Below are positions 56,461 through 64,000 of a DNA stretch of 64,000 nt, piece after piece. Source of the stretch: Prorocentrum cordatum (Eukaryota; Sar; Dinophyceae; Prorocentrales; Prorocentraceae); NCBI GenBank assembly GCA_963575745.1, contig CAUYUJ010016353.1:169501-233500 (forward strand), given 5' to 3'. The position numbers and the translations under genes are program-made. The first letter of the stretch is position 1, and every line of letters begins with the position of its first letter. The notes below the pieces were generated by a model. That model did no database searches. It was not told the origin of the DNA and saw only the letters and a program-made list of their open reading frames with translations.

Positions 56461-57387
56461 CAGGACGATGCCGAGGACGGGAGTGCCCAACACGAGGTGG
56501 GAGGAGTGAGGAGTGGAGGCAGACCTGCCATTTCTGGGGGAGCACGGGTCGGGGGGAGCTGGGGGCGCCCTCCCAGATGATAATCCTCCTTTATGTAATT
56601 TCAAGCAGTTGCACCTGAGACTTCGTACTGTTGTGATGCTGTAGGGTAGCAGCGACGGCCTTGGAATCAGCCCTGAAGGTGGCGCGAAACCCCTCGCTGG
56701 ACAGCGCTAGGGTGCATCCCCCTCCCTCCGAGAGAGGGGGATGCACCCAGACGTGAGGGCTAGGAGCTCCTACCTAGACGTCAGGGGCCAGGAGGTTCGA
56801 GATTCGAGTCGTGGAGGTTTTGTTTGACGTCTTCGTCGGTGCTAGGCGGTTTTCCAGCCTCGGGGTGCGCTCCGGCAGCTGCGCCTCGCCGAGAGCGGTG
56901 TCGGGGGCGCCCGGATCGTCCCGACCGGCCGCCACAGTGCCGAGCTATGGCCCGAAATCCAGGGAGTGCCGGTAGGAGGATCGACCCCCAATCGCCTATC
57001 TCATCGCCGATAGGGGCCTGATGACCTACCCCGCGCCCAGGTATCTGCGGATTCTCCATTTTGAGGCCCCTCGCCGATCTATCGGAACTGTACGGTAGGT
57101 TCATGGGGCGATGGCGCGTCGGCGACGCCGGCGAAGGCGTTCAGGATTGAACTCCGCGTGATAGAACGACGCGGGAGCACCGAGGGACACGGTAACGCCA
57201 CAGGACCCGACGGAATTCGATTTGGAACGATCGGGGCCGCGATCGGTTCAAGGTTGAACGATCGACGCGGTGTCAAAAACCGTTGCGCGCGCCTGCGCCG
57301 CGCGAACCTACCGTAAGCGCCGATTCCAGCTCGATGTTGTCCCCCATCTCCCATCTCAGCCGGTCCCGCCCTGGCGTCGCCCTGTCC
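56461..57387. other. No gene recognised; perfect 15-bp hairpin at 56710-56748
   Basis: GGGTGCATCCCCCTC (56710-56724) and its perfect inverse (56734-56748) enclose a 9-base loop. The words AGACGTGAGGGCTAGGAG and AGACGTCAGGGGCCAGGAG follow as a short duplication. The rest is unique. Confidence 0.65.
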
Positions 57388-57550
57388 AAAGTCAGGAGGA
57401 AAAGAAACACACGGACACAATTAATCCTCGATTTCCCAGAAAATATGGGAAAATATGGGAAGTGGGCGGGAAGACAGAAACCCAGAAAATATGGGAAAAT
57501 ATGAGGAATATTTTGATTTGTGTGTATTTATTTGTGTGTCCCAGGGCCCC
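57388..57550. repeat. Repeat family F, copy 2
   Basis: GTCAGGAGGAAAAGAAACAC, ACACAATTAATCCTCGATTT, GAAGACAGAAACCCAGAAAA and TTTGTGTGTATTTATTTGTG. Closely matches copy 1. Confidence 0.88.
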
Positions 57551-57770
57551 TTCACAAGGGAGGAGGGCGAGATGGCCCGCAAGCCCTTTCTGTCGCAGCG
57601 CCGGCGGGCACGCTGCGCGGGAGAGCCGGGGCTCCGGGGCAGAGAGTGGCGAGTGGCACATCACGGGAGGCACGGGATCAAATCGGCGGGGAGGGAGGGG
57701 GGAGGGAGGGAGGGGGGGAGGGGGGAGGGAGGGAGGGAGGGGGGGGATCAGATCAGAGCGGCGGGGAGGG
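57551..57770. other. G-rich spacer, no gene
   Basis: GGGAGGGAGG-rich simple sequence at 57690-57755. Confidence 0.6.
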
Positions 57771-57771
57771 A

Positions 57772-57908
57772 GGGAAGGCCTTCTCAGAAGGCGGCGGGAC
57801 TTCTCAGCGACCCTCCAGCCTTGCGAGAAGGTGTTGGTGTCTTCGGGGAAGGCTCAGAGAACTTTTCAGAAGGCACGGGAGCTTCCGAGCCTCTTGAGAA
57901 GGCCCGCC
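57772..57908. repeat. Repeat family E, copy 3
   Basis: GGAAGGCCTTCTCAGAAGGC, TTCGGGGAAGGCTCAGAGAA and GGAGCTTCCGAGCCTCTTGA then GAAGGCC. Same orientation as copies 1 and 2. Confidence 0.82.
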
Positions 57909-58487
57909 CCGTCTCACTTCCCCCCCCCCTGGCGCGCCGCCTGCCAAAGGAGGGGCGCAGGACGACGAGGACGGGACGGCGCCGACGAGGACGGCGACGA
58001 CGAGCAGAACAGGGCAAGGGTGCAGGCCAGACCGCCCACGGGGGCACGAAGATGATCGTCCTTGCTCCCCCTTGCGGCCCTTGCCGCCGAGGTGTGCCCC
58101 CCCACCTCTCCAGGACGGCCTCCGCGGCAGCGCGACGCACGTCGCACGCCGCGACGTGCGTGGCGCCAGCGCGCGACGCCAGGGGACACTTCGGAGGAGG
58201 AGAGGGTACCCGGTACCGCTGCCCCTCCCTCGTGTCCCAGTTCCGGCGCGCGCCTCCCGGGAGGCCCCCGCCGCCACGGCTGGCTTCGCCTCGAAGGTCT
58301 GGGCAGAAGGCACCACGGGAGGGGTCCCGGGAGAAGCTCGGGCAGGTGCGAAGGCGGGATCGCCCCCACGGGGGGTCAAGGCAAAGGCCCTCTAGAGGGG
58401 CCCAGGGCCTCCTCTTGGCGCCAGCAGGGGCCCACAAGAGACCCAAAAGGGTCTCGTTGGGGCTTGTTCTTCACCCTCCGTCCCATA
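57909..58487. other. GC-rich region, no gene recognised
   Basis: Open in several frames because of composition. No domain. Confidence 0.5.
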
Positions 58488-58672
58488 GCCCCGCCGTCAT
58501 GGTTTTTTCACTGCGTTGACCCCTCCCTGGAGGTCTCGGACCATTCCCCCGGACCGGTTTTCATCCAGAGTCGTTCTGTTGACGGTCCCGAGTGCCAGGA
58601 AGGGCCCCCAGAGGCCGACAATGGCATAAAAAACATCCCGCCATGGTTTTTGCATTGCCCGAGGGGGTCTGG
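58488..58672 (-). repeat. Repeat family D, copy 7 (minus orientation)
   Basis: GCCGTCATGGTTTTTTCACT, CCTGGAGGTCTCGGACCATT, GACCGGTTTTCATCCAGAGT and GTTGACGGTCCCGAGTGCCA. Close match to copy 1. Confidence 0.85.
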
Positions 58673-58710
58673 GATGTGGGCCACCCTCCATTCGCACCCG
58701 CCCGAGTAGC

Positions 58711-58912
58711 GGCTTCGGTGCCTGCTGGTTCCCCTCGAGGGAGGGGGAAAAGGGCGGCCGCGGAGAGGGCGCTGGCCCGGCAGGCGGAGCGCTCCCGAGT
58801 CCTGGCCTCGTCACGCCGTTTGTTGGCGCCCCCCCCGGGCTCCGAGGTCGGAGTCTCGTGCTCAAGGGGCCGCCCGTGCCGCGAACGGCGGGGAAGAGGG
58901 CCGGGGAGCAGA
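58711..58912. repeat. Family J, left copy
   Basis: AGGGCGGCCGCGGAGAGGGC, GGGCTCCGAGGTCGGAGTCT and CGTGCCGCGAACGGCGGGGA align with 59247-59425 on the other side of the GGA array. Confidence 0.8.
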
Positions 58913-58925
58913 GAGGAGTAGTTAG

Positions 58926-59225
58926 AGAGGAGGAGGAGGAGGAGGAGGAGGAGGAGGAGGAGGAGGAGGAGGAGGAGGAGGAGGAGGAGGAGGAGGAGGA
59001 GGAGGAGGAGGAGGAGGAGGAGGAGGAGGGGAGGAGGAGGAGGAGGCGAGGAGGAGGAGGAGGAGGAGGAGGAGGAGGAGAGGAGGAGGAGGAGGGGGAG
59101 GAGGAGGAGGAGGAGGAGGAGGAGGAGGAGGGGGAGGAGGCTGAGGAGGAGGAGGAGGAGGAGGGGGGGGAGGAGGAGGGGGATGAGCAGGAGGAGGAGG
59201 AGGACGAGGAGGAGGAGGATGAAAG
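58926..59225. repeat. (GGA)n microsatellite
   Basis: About 300 bases of GGA with short variants. Confidence 0.96.
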
Positions 59226-59246
59226 TGAGGAGGACAGCGGAGGTGG

Positions 59247-59425
59247 GTGCCGTTTGGTTTCCCCACACGGGAGGGGAATGGCGGCCGCGGAGCGGGGGCT
59301 CCGGCACGGCGGAGCGCGCCCGAAGCTTAGCCTTTCCACGCCAGGGTGGCGCTCCCCAGGCTCCGAGGTCGGAGTCTCGTGCAAAGGAGCCACCTGTGCC
59401 GCGAGCGGCGGGGGAGAGGGCCCCA
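59247..59425. repeat. Family J, right copy
   Basis: AATGGCGGCCGCGGAGCGGG, AGGCTCCGAGGTCGGAGTCT and TGTGCCGCGAGCGGCGGGGG. A direct repeat of the left copy, with the GGA array between. Confidence 0.8.
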
Positions 59426-60237
59426 GCTTCATCGAGAGTACAAGAACCCCTAAACCGAAGAACAGAAGGACAATTGTCGGGCTTGGAGGGTGGGGCTGGG
59501 AGAAGTGAGGATATCATTGCCCGTGGGCGGCCGAAGGTCTCGTTCATTACATCTGGGTGCCATTGCTCATACCCTTCATCCTCCCAACCCCTTCCTCCAA
59601 ACACCGTAATTTTTCTCTTCGTGCTACCACAGTGAAGGCGTGGCCTCGCGTCAGCTCTCGTCTTGCACTCGAGAGAATACATCTGGGCGGTTTGGTGCGA
59701 TGCATCTGCAGAAAAAAGAACCCGTACCTCTGATGTTGCTGGTCCTCCCAACCAGAGGCCCCCTCCCAAAGGGCCATGGGGCCCCTTTTTTGGTTGCCCA
59801 GGGTAGACGCAGGACGTGCCAGCGATGTTGCAGCACACCCTCTTGTCCCGAGTGCCCGCCCCATCGGTCCCTACAAGCGGTCCTTCTCCCTGCGCGAAGG
59901 GCCACCCTTAAAAGGCGAGCGCCCCTATGGGCCCCCAGCTCGGGCGGGATCTCCGTTTTGAGGGAACCCGCCCTCCATCCATCCTTCGTTTTTTTCAAAT
60001 CGTGTGTGTCGCAGCGTGGAGTCCCAGAATGCAAGGAAGTACCCAGCCACAGCCCCCGCTCTGAGCGCCGTCCATCCGAGTAATTAGTTCGCTGTTCCGT
60101 ATTTTTTCTTGTTGGTTCCCTACCTAGGCTCTGCCTAGAAGGGTTCCTACTGTCTTTGCTTAAAGGGGCCGGGCAGTGTAACCCGCCCCGGGCGGTTCCC
60201 CCAGTCCCCTGGGAGAGGTTCCCCCGGTCCCCTGGGA
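59426..60237. other. No gene recognised
   Basis: Mixed unique sequence. GGTTCCCCCAGTCCCCTGGGA and GGTTCCCCCGGTCCCCTGGGA are repeated just before the next minisatellite. Confidence 0.5.
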
Positions 60238-60238
60238 G

Positions 60239-60732
60239 CTTTAGTTTTATCTTTAGCTTTAGCTTTAGTTTAGCTTTAGCTTAGCTTTAGCTTAGCTTTA
60301 GCTTAGCTTTAGCTTAGCGTTAGCTTAGCATTAGCTTAGCATTAGTCTAGTGTTAGCTTAGTTTCAGCTCAGTTTTAGCTTAGCTTTAGCTTAGCTTTAG
60401 CTTATAGATTTAGCTCAGCGTTAGTTTAGCTTCAGCTCAGCTTTAGCTTAGCTTTAGCTTAGCTTTAGCTTAGCTTAGTGTTTGCTTATATTCAGCTTAG
60501 ATTTAGCTTAGATATAGATTAGCGTTAGCTTAGCTTTAGCTTAGCGTTAGCTTAGCGTTAGCTTAGCATTAGCTTAGTGTTAGCCTAGTTCTAGCTCAGC
60601 TGTCGCTTAGTTTCAGCTCTGCTTTAGCTTAACTCAGCGTTAGCTTAGCTTCAGCTCAGCTGTAGCTTAGCTTTAACTCAGCGTTAGCTTAGCTTCAGCT
60701 CAGCTTTAGCTTAGCTTTAGCTTAGCTTTACT
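60239..60732. repeat. Minisatellite TTAGCTTTAGC
   Basis: About 490 bases of 11-12 base units (AGCTTTAGCTT, AGCGTTAGCTT, AGCTTCAGCTC) with higher-order alternation. Confidence 0.95.
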
Positions 60733-61272
60733 GTTGCTACGAATGCTGCTTTCCTGGGGGCTCCAACTCCTCGGTAGGGTCGCACTGGGATAATTCTGCA
60801 ATCTAGCGAAGCCCTGGGCGAGAGCCCCGTTGTGACAACGGACCGCCCCCCATCCGTGCAACTGTTGCACAGGATTGCACGTGTGGTCGTAGTCTTAAAG
60901 ATATCTCAGGCGAGAGCTTCATGTTGAAAACGAGCCGGCCTCCATCCGTGAATTGCTCGATGCTTTTGAGACGAATGTGCGCGGCGTTGCGCCGATGACC
61001 ACGTTTCCTGACCAGTGCTTGCACTCAGGGGTTCATATTTCTGTTCCCAGGAACCGGGCTGTGTCTTTGGTCTGGTTGCTATGTGGCCGCCGTTGCCACC
61101 CCGTCGCCGCCTCGTCGCCGCCCGTCGTCTAGGTCGTGCCTTCGGTCTGTCGCCTATGTTGTCGCCGTCCCCGCCCCGTCGCCGCCTCGTCGCCGCCCGT
61201 CTTGTGGACCTGTCTGTCGGTCTGGCGGCTATGCTGTCGTCGTCGCCGCCCAGTCGCCCCCTAAATTGGACG
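60733..61272. other. No gene; degenerate repeats
   Basis: CCGCCCCCCATCCGTG (60845) and GCCGGCCTCCATCCGTGA (60933), with GCGAGAG before each, form a 90-base degenerate pair; a third relative is near 62740. GTCGCCGCCTCGTCGCCGCC-type text at 61085-61260 is a short coding-free repeat. Confidence 0.55.
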
Positions 61273-61410
61273 ACGTAGATTGCACCACATAGATTGCATC
61301 ACATAGGTTGCACCACCTAGGTTGTACCATATATATATATATACATATATTGCACCACACGTATTTCACAACATAGGTCGCACCACACTGATTGCATAAC
61401 ACAGATGATC
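61273..61410. repeat. Minisatellite TTGCACCACATAGA, small array
   Basis: Seven to eight units with an (AT)n insertion at 61330-61350. The same unit makes the large array at 62128-62690. Confidence 0.88.
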
Positions 61411-61432
61411 CCAGAGAAAAAACCCAATCATA

Positions 61433-61880
61433 ATTTTGGGGGGCTATGGGGCTTTAGGGCTTTAGGGCTATGGGCCATAGGGCTATAGGGCGATGTGGCC
61501 ATAGGGATGTAGGGCTAGAAGCCTTTAGGGCTATGGGGCTGTAGGGCTACAGGGCTGTAGGGCTATAGGGCTAAGGGCTATAAGGCTATTCGGGCTATGA
61601 GGCTATAGGGCTTTAGGGCTATACGGCTATAGGACTTTTAGGGCTATAGGGCTATAGGGCTATAGGGCTATAGGGCTATAGGGCTATGGGGCTATGGGGC
61701 TATGGGGCTATTGGGCTAGTGGGCTATTGGGCTATAGGGCTATACGGCTATAGGGCTATAGGGTTATAGTGCTATAGGGATATAGGGCGATTGGGCTATT
61801 GGGCTATAGGGTTATAGTGCTATAGGGATATGGGGCGATTGGGCTATTGGGCTATAGGGATATAGGGCTATTGGGCTAGG
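61433..61880. repeat. Minisatellite GGGCTATA
   Basis: About 50 units of 8-9 bases (GGGCTATAG, GGGCTTTAG, GGGCTATTG). Confidence 0.96.
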
Positions 61881-62065
61881 CACCCCCGGGCACTTCTGAG
61901 CACCCCGGGCACCCTGGCACCCCTGGGCACCCGGGCACCCCCGGGCACCCCCGGGCACCCGGGCACCCTGCCCCGGCCACCGAAATCGGCCACACACCTG
62001 GGCACCCGGGCACCCCCGGGCACCCCCGGGCACCCGGCCCCGGCCACCGAAGTCGGCCGCTCACC
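61881..62065. repeat. Minisatellite GGGCACCC plus a 60-base duplication
   Basis: GGGCACCCCC units. CACCCGGGCACCCTGCCCCG with GGCCACCGAAATCGGCC recurs as CACCCGGCCCCGGCCACCGAAGTCGGCC. Confidence 0.92.
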
Positions 62066-62127
62066 TCGCCTCAGCTTTATATCCGCTAGGACCCCTACAG
62101 AGGCAAGCTCTGATTGGGGAATTACAT

Positions 62128-62692
62128 ATTTACATTGCTCAGCATAGATTGCACCGCCCAGATGCACCACGTAGATAGGACCACATAGGTCACAACACAT
62201 GTTGCACAACATAGGTTGCACCGCATAGCTTGCACCACATATATTGCACCGCAGGAAACACAACACACGTTGCATAACTCACATTGAAAACGTACATTGC
62301 ACTGCATATATTGCGCTCCGCATAGGTTGCACCACATATATTGCTCCACATGTGTTGCACCACATCGATTTCACCACATTGATTGCACCACATAATTATC
62401 TTGCCCACTACATCTTGTACAACATTTGTGATGCACAAGATAGGTTGCACACAACATACGTTGCACCACGTCGATTGCACCGCATATACTGCGCACCACA
62501 TAGGTTGCACCATACACATCGCACCATATAGACTGCACCACATATGTCGCACCACATAGATGACACCACATAGTTTGCACCATATACATTGCACCACTTA
62601 AATTACACAAAGTCGATAGCACAACATAGTTTGCACCACATAGGTGGCACCACATAGGTTGCTCCACATAGAATGCACCACACACCTGGAAG
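62128..62692. repeat. Minisatellite TTGCACCACATAG, large array
   Basis: About 35 units of 15-17 bases (TTGCACCACATAGA, TTGCACAACATAGG). Cys/Val/Trp-rich frames on the - strand are artefacts of the array. Confidence 0.95.
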
Positions 62693-63300
62693 CTTTGAAG
62701 ACGAGTGCGTGCAGCGCGAAGGCGATATACAAATGAAGCGCCCGGCCGCCATCCGTGACAGTCTTGGAATGTGTAAGTTCCGGGATTGTCAGTTGTGAGG
62801 AAGTCTCAAGCGAGACGCTCGGCCCGACCTACAGGCACGCCGAGTGTTGCGACATGCAGGGTTCTTTTATGATGAAAAGTGTCGGACGTTTTTCTCGCCC
62901 TCCTGATCCCACTCGTCCCATTCCTCTTCCTCCTGCCCGTCCTCCACCTTTTGTTCTCACTGTTCTTGTGCATTCTGCACAGCACGCTTCTAGTCCGGAT
63001 GCCCTCAGTCCTATCTTCCCTCCTCACCTTTACCACCGTCAATTGAGCATCACCCCTGGCCTTATCAGTTTCGTTGTAAGCCTCAGGCTAGACACCCGTG
63101 TGGATATCATGGAGATTGTCTTGGCGATGACTTGTGGTTTTGCGGAACACCTCTTGCCGAGTGTAGCCAATTGTTGGGTTGCGTAGCTCCCGCAAGTCCC
63201 GCAAAACTAGATCCCCGACCCAGCGTAAAATTGTAATTGGTATTTTGTGAGTTCTTGGGGGTATGGGACGGTCGCGCATCTTATGTCAGATTACCGGGCG
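62693..63300. other. No gene recognised
   Basis: Mixed unique sequence. A 143-codon frame at 62755-63186 has a GTG-type start and no motif. Confidence 0.5.
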
Positions 63301-63302
63301 AG

Positions 63303-63355
63303 CAGAACAATAATCTGACAGTCGAGGGCTTCTCGGTTGTCAGATTATTGTTCTG
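63303..63355. repeat. Perfect 18-bp inverted repeat
   Basis: CAGAACAATAATCTGACA (63303-63320) and its exact inverse (63338-63355) with a 17-base loop. TGTCAGATTA also occurs once more just upstream (63284). Confidence 0.85.
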
Positions 63356-63541
63356 TTGCCCCGGCGAGGCTCGACGAGGAGGTCAACGCACTGCGATGCA
63401 TGAGGCGCCGCCGAACAAGCCCCTAACTTCACTGTGAGGTACTTGCCGAAGCAAGCGGCGCCGCAAAAATGGATTAGACGTCCGCCTACAAGATGCCTCG
63501 TCCAGACTGCCAGCGCCAGAGCTTGCATGCGAAACAACTGC

Positions 63542-63710
63542 ACAAACAGGAAGTTCTGGGCACTCCGCGCGGATTTCTTGGATCGACGCTGCACCCCCGT
63601 CCCTGGCGCGCGGAGCGCGGCAGGGGCTGCGCTGGAGGCGCCGCCAGGGGAGGCCAGCGCCGATCCATCAAATCTGCGGGGAGCGCAAACACTTTCTGCT
63701 TATGCCGTTT
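63542..63710. repeat. Foldback family B, copy 5
   Basis: CACTCCGCGCGGATTTCTTG then GATCGACGCTG on the left; CAGCGCCGATCCATCAAATC then TGCGGGGAGCGC and GCTTATG on the right, inverted. Confidence 0.85.
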
Positions 63711-63734
63711 TATCTTCTTCCAATGAGGCAGAGA

Positions 63735-63970
63735 TTCTAGGCCTCCTAGATTGGGCCCGAGTAGAGGGGGTCGGAGGATCGCACCGCATCGCCGATGCAT
63801 CGGTGATGCAGCTCGATGTGGAGACCGTGTTTCCCCACGCCGACGTCGCCGATGCATCGCCGACGTCGCTGAGGCATCGCCGAAGCATCGCCGATGCATC
63901 GGCGATGCATTGGCGATGCGGCGCGATCCTTCAACCCCATCTACACGGACCCCTTCCAGGGGGCCTCTAA
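63735..63970. repeat. Foldback family C, complete copy
   Basis: Left arm GGGCCCGAGTAGAGGGGGTC, GGAGGATCGCACCGCATCGC; right arm GCGATGCGGCGCGATCCTTC, AACCCCATCTACACGGACCC, inverted. The centre is made of short GCATCGCCGATGCATCG palindromes. It follows family B by 25 bases. Confidence 0.85.
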
Positions 63971-64000
63971 AGATCCGGCCCACGAGCTCACGACGGGCAA

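Noticed and set aside
60239-62692. Possible CRISPR or telomere arrays
   Set aside because: Units are contiguous tandem repeats without unique spacers and do not match the plant/protist telomere unit TTTAGGG.

Overview
The window looks like nuclear DNA of a dinoflagellate. The strongest evidence is an exact genomic copy of 21 of the 22 bases of the dinoflagellate spliced leader at 47889-47909, and a second site at 54855-54883 with two truncated leaders head to tail. High GC, very small exons separated by kilobase introns with GC or GA donors and short direct repeats at both ends, and huge amounts of (GGA/TCC)n, (GTC/GAC)n and minisatellite DNA all agree. The species cannot be named from the sequence.

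Host genes. Two + strand genes can be read through their introns. (1) An Era-type GTPase (6256-10055) has four visible exons carrying the NKxD motif and the KH domain. Its P-loop exons are not seen in the window. (2) A thrombospondin type-1 repeat (TSP1) gene has six small exons at 19.54, 24.26, 35.85, 39.17, 45.50 and 56.37 kb. Joined in order they give three consecutive TSP1 modules in frame, so the gene covers at least 37 kb with introns of 3-11 kb. On the - strand are a tandemly duplicated Cys-rich coding region (14.45-15.62 kb), broken by TAG codons, and a frameshifted RS/Pro/Ala-rich reading frame (33.65-35.53 kb).

Mobile DNA. Three different non-LTR retrotransposons lie on the + strand. 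Element 1 (1-4.55 kb, 5' end outside the window) has endonuclease, RT and RNase H with many frameshifts. Element 2 (25.36-28.76 kb) is 5'-truncated but has one long open RT-RNase H frame. Element 3 (47.89-54.36 kb) appears full-length: spliced leader, ORF1 (zinc finger plus coiled coil), endonuclease, RT, CCHC knuckle, RNase H and terminal Cys motifs, with a few disabling lesions. Elements 2 and 3 sit inside introns of the TSP1 gene, and every visible element end abuts a GGA/TCC microsatellite.

Dispersed repeats. I name the recurring families A to J. A (~230 bp, 3 copies); B (foldback, 5 copies plus a half); C (foldback built on GCATCGCCGATGCATCG, 2 sites); D (~170 bp, 8 copies, both strands); E (~140 bp GAAGGC-rich, 3 copies); F (~155 bp, 2 good copies plus 2 fragments); G (MITE with GGTCGGGCATGTCC ends, 3 copies); H (local CTTCGGCACCTGC palindrome cluster); I (CGATTCCGAT-rich, 2 copies); J (190 bp duplicated around a GGA array). 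Several are nested or share junctions (C-B-A, D-B, B-C). Large minisatellites lie at 5.4, 7.8, 43.4, 60.2, 61.4, 61.9 and 62.1 kb. There is a 100-N gap at 55614-55713.

Most long translated frames over the microsatellites, and most GC-rich antisense frames, are artefacts and are not annotated. Exon limits within direct repeats are ambiguous by the length of the repeat. No promoters, rRNA, tRNA or CRISPR arrays were recognised.
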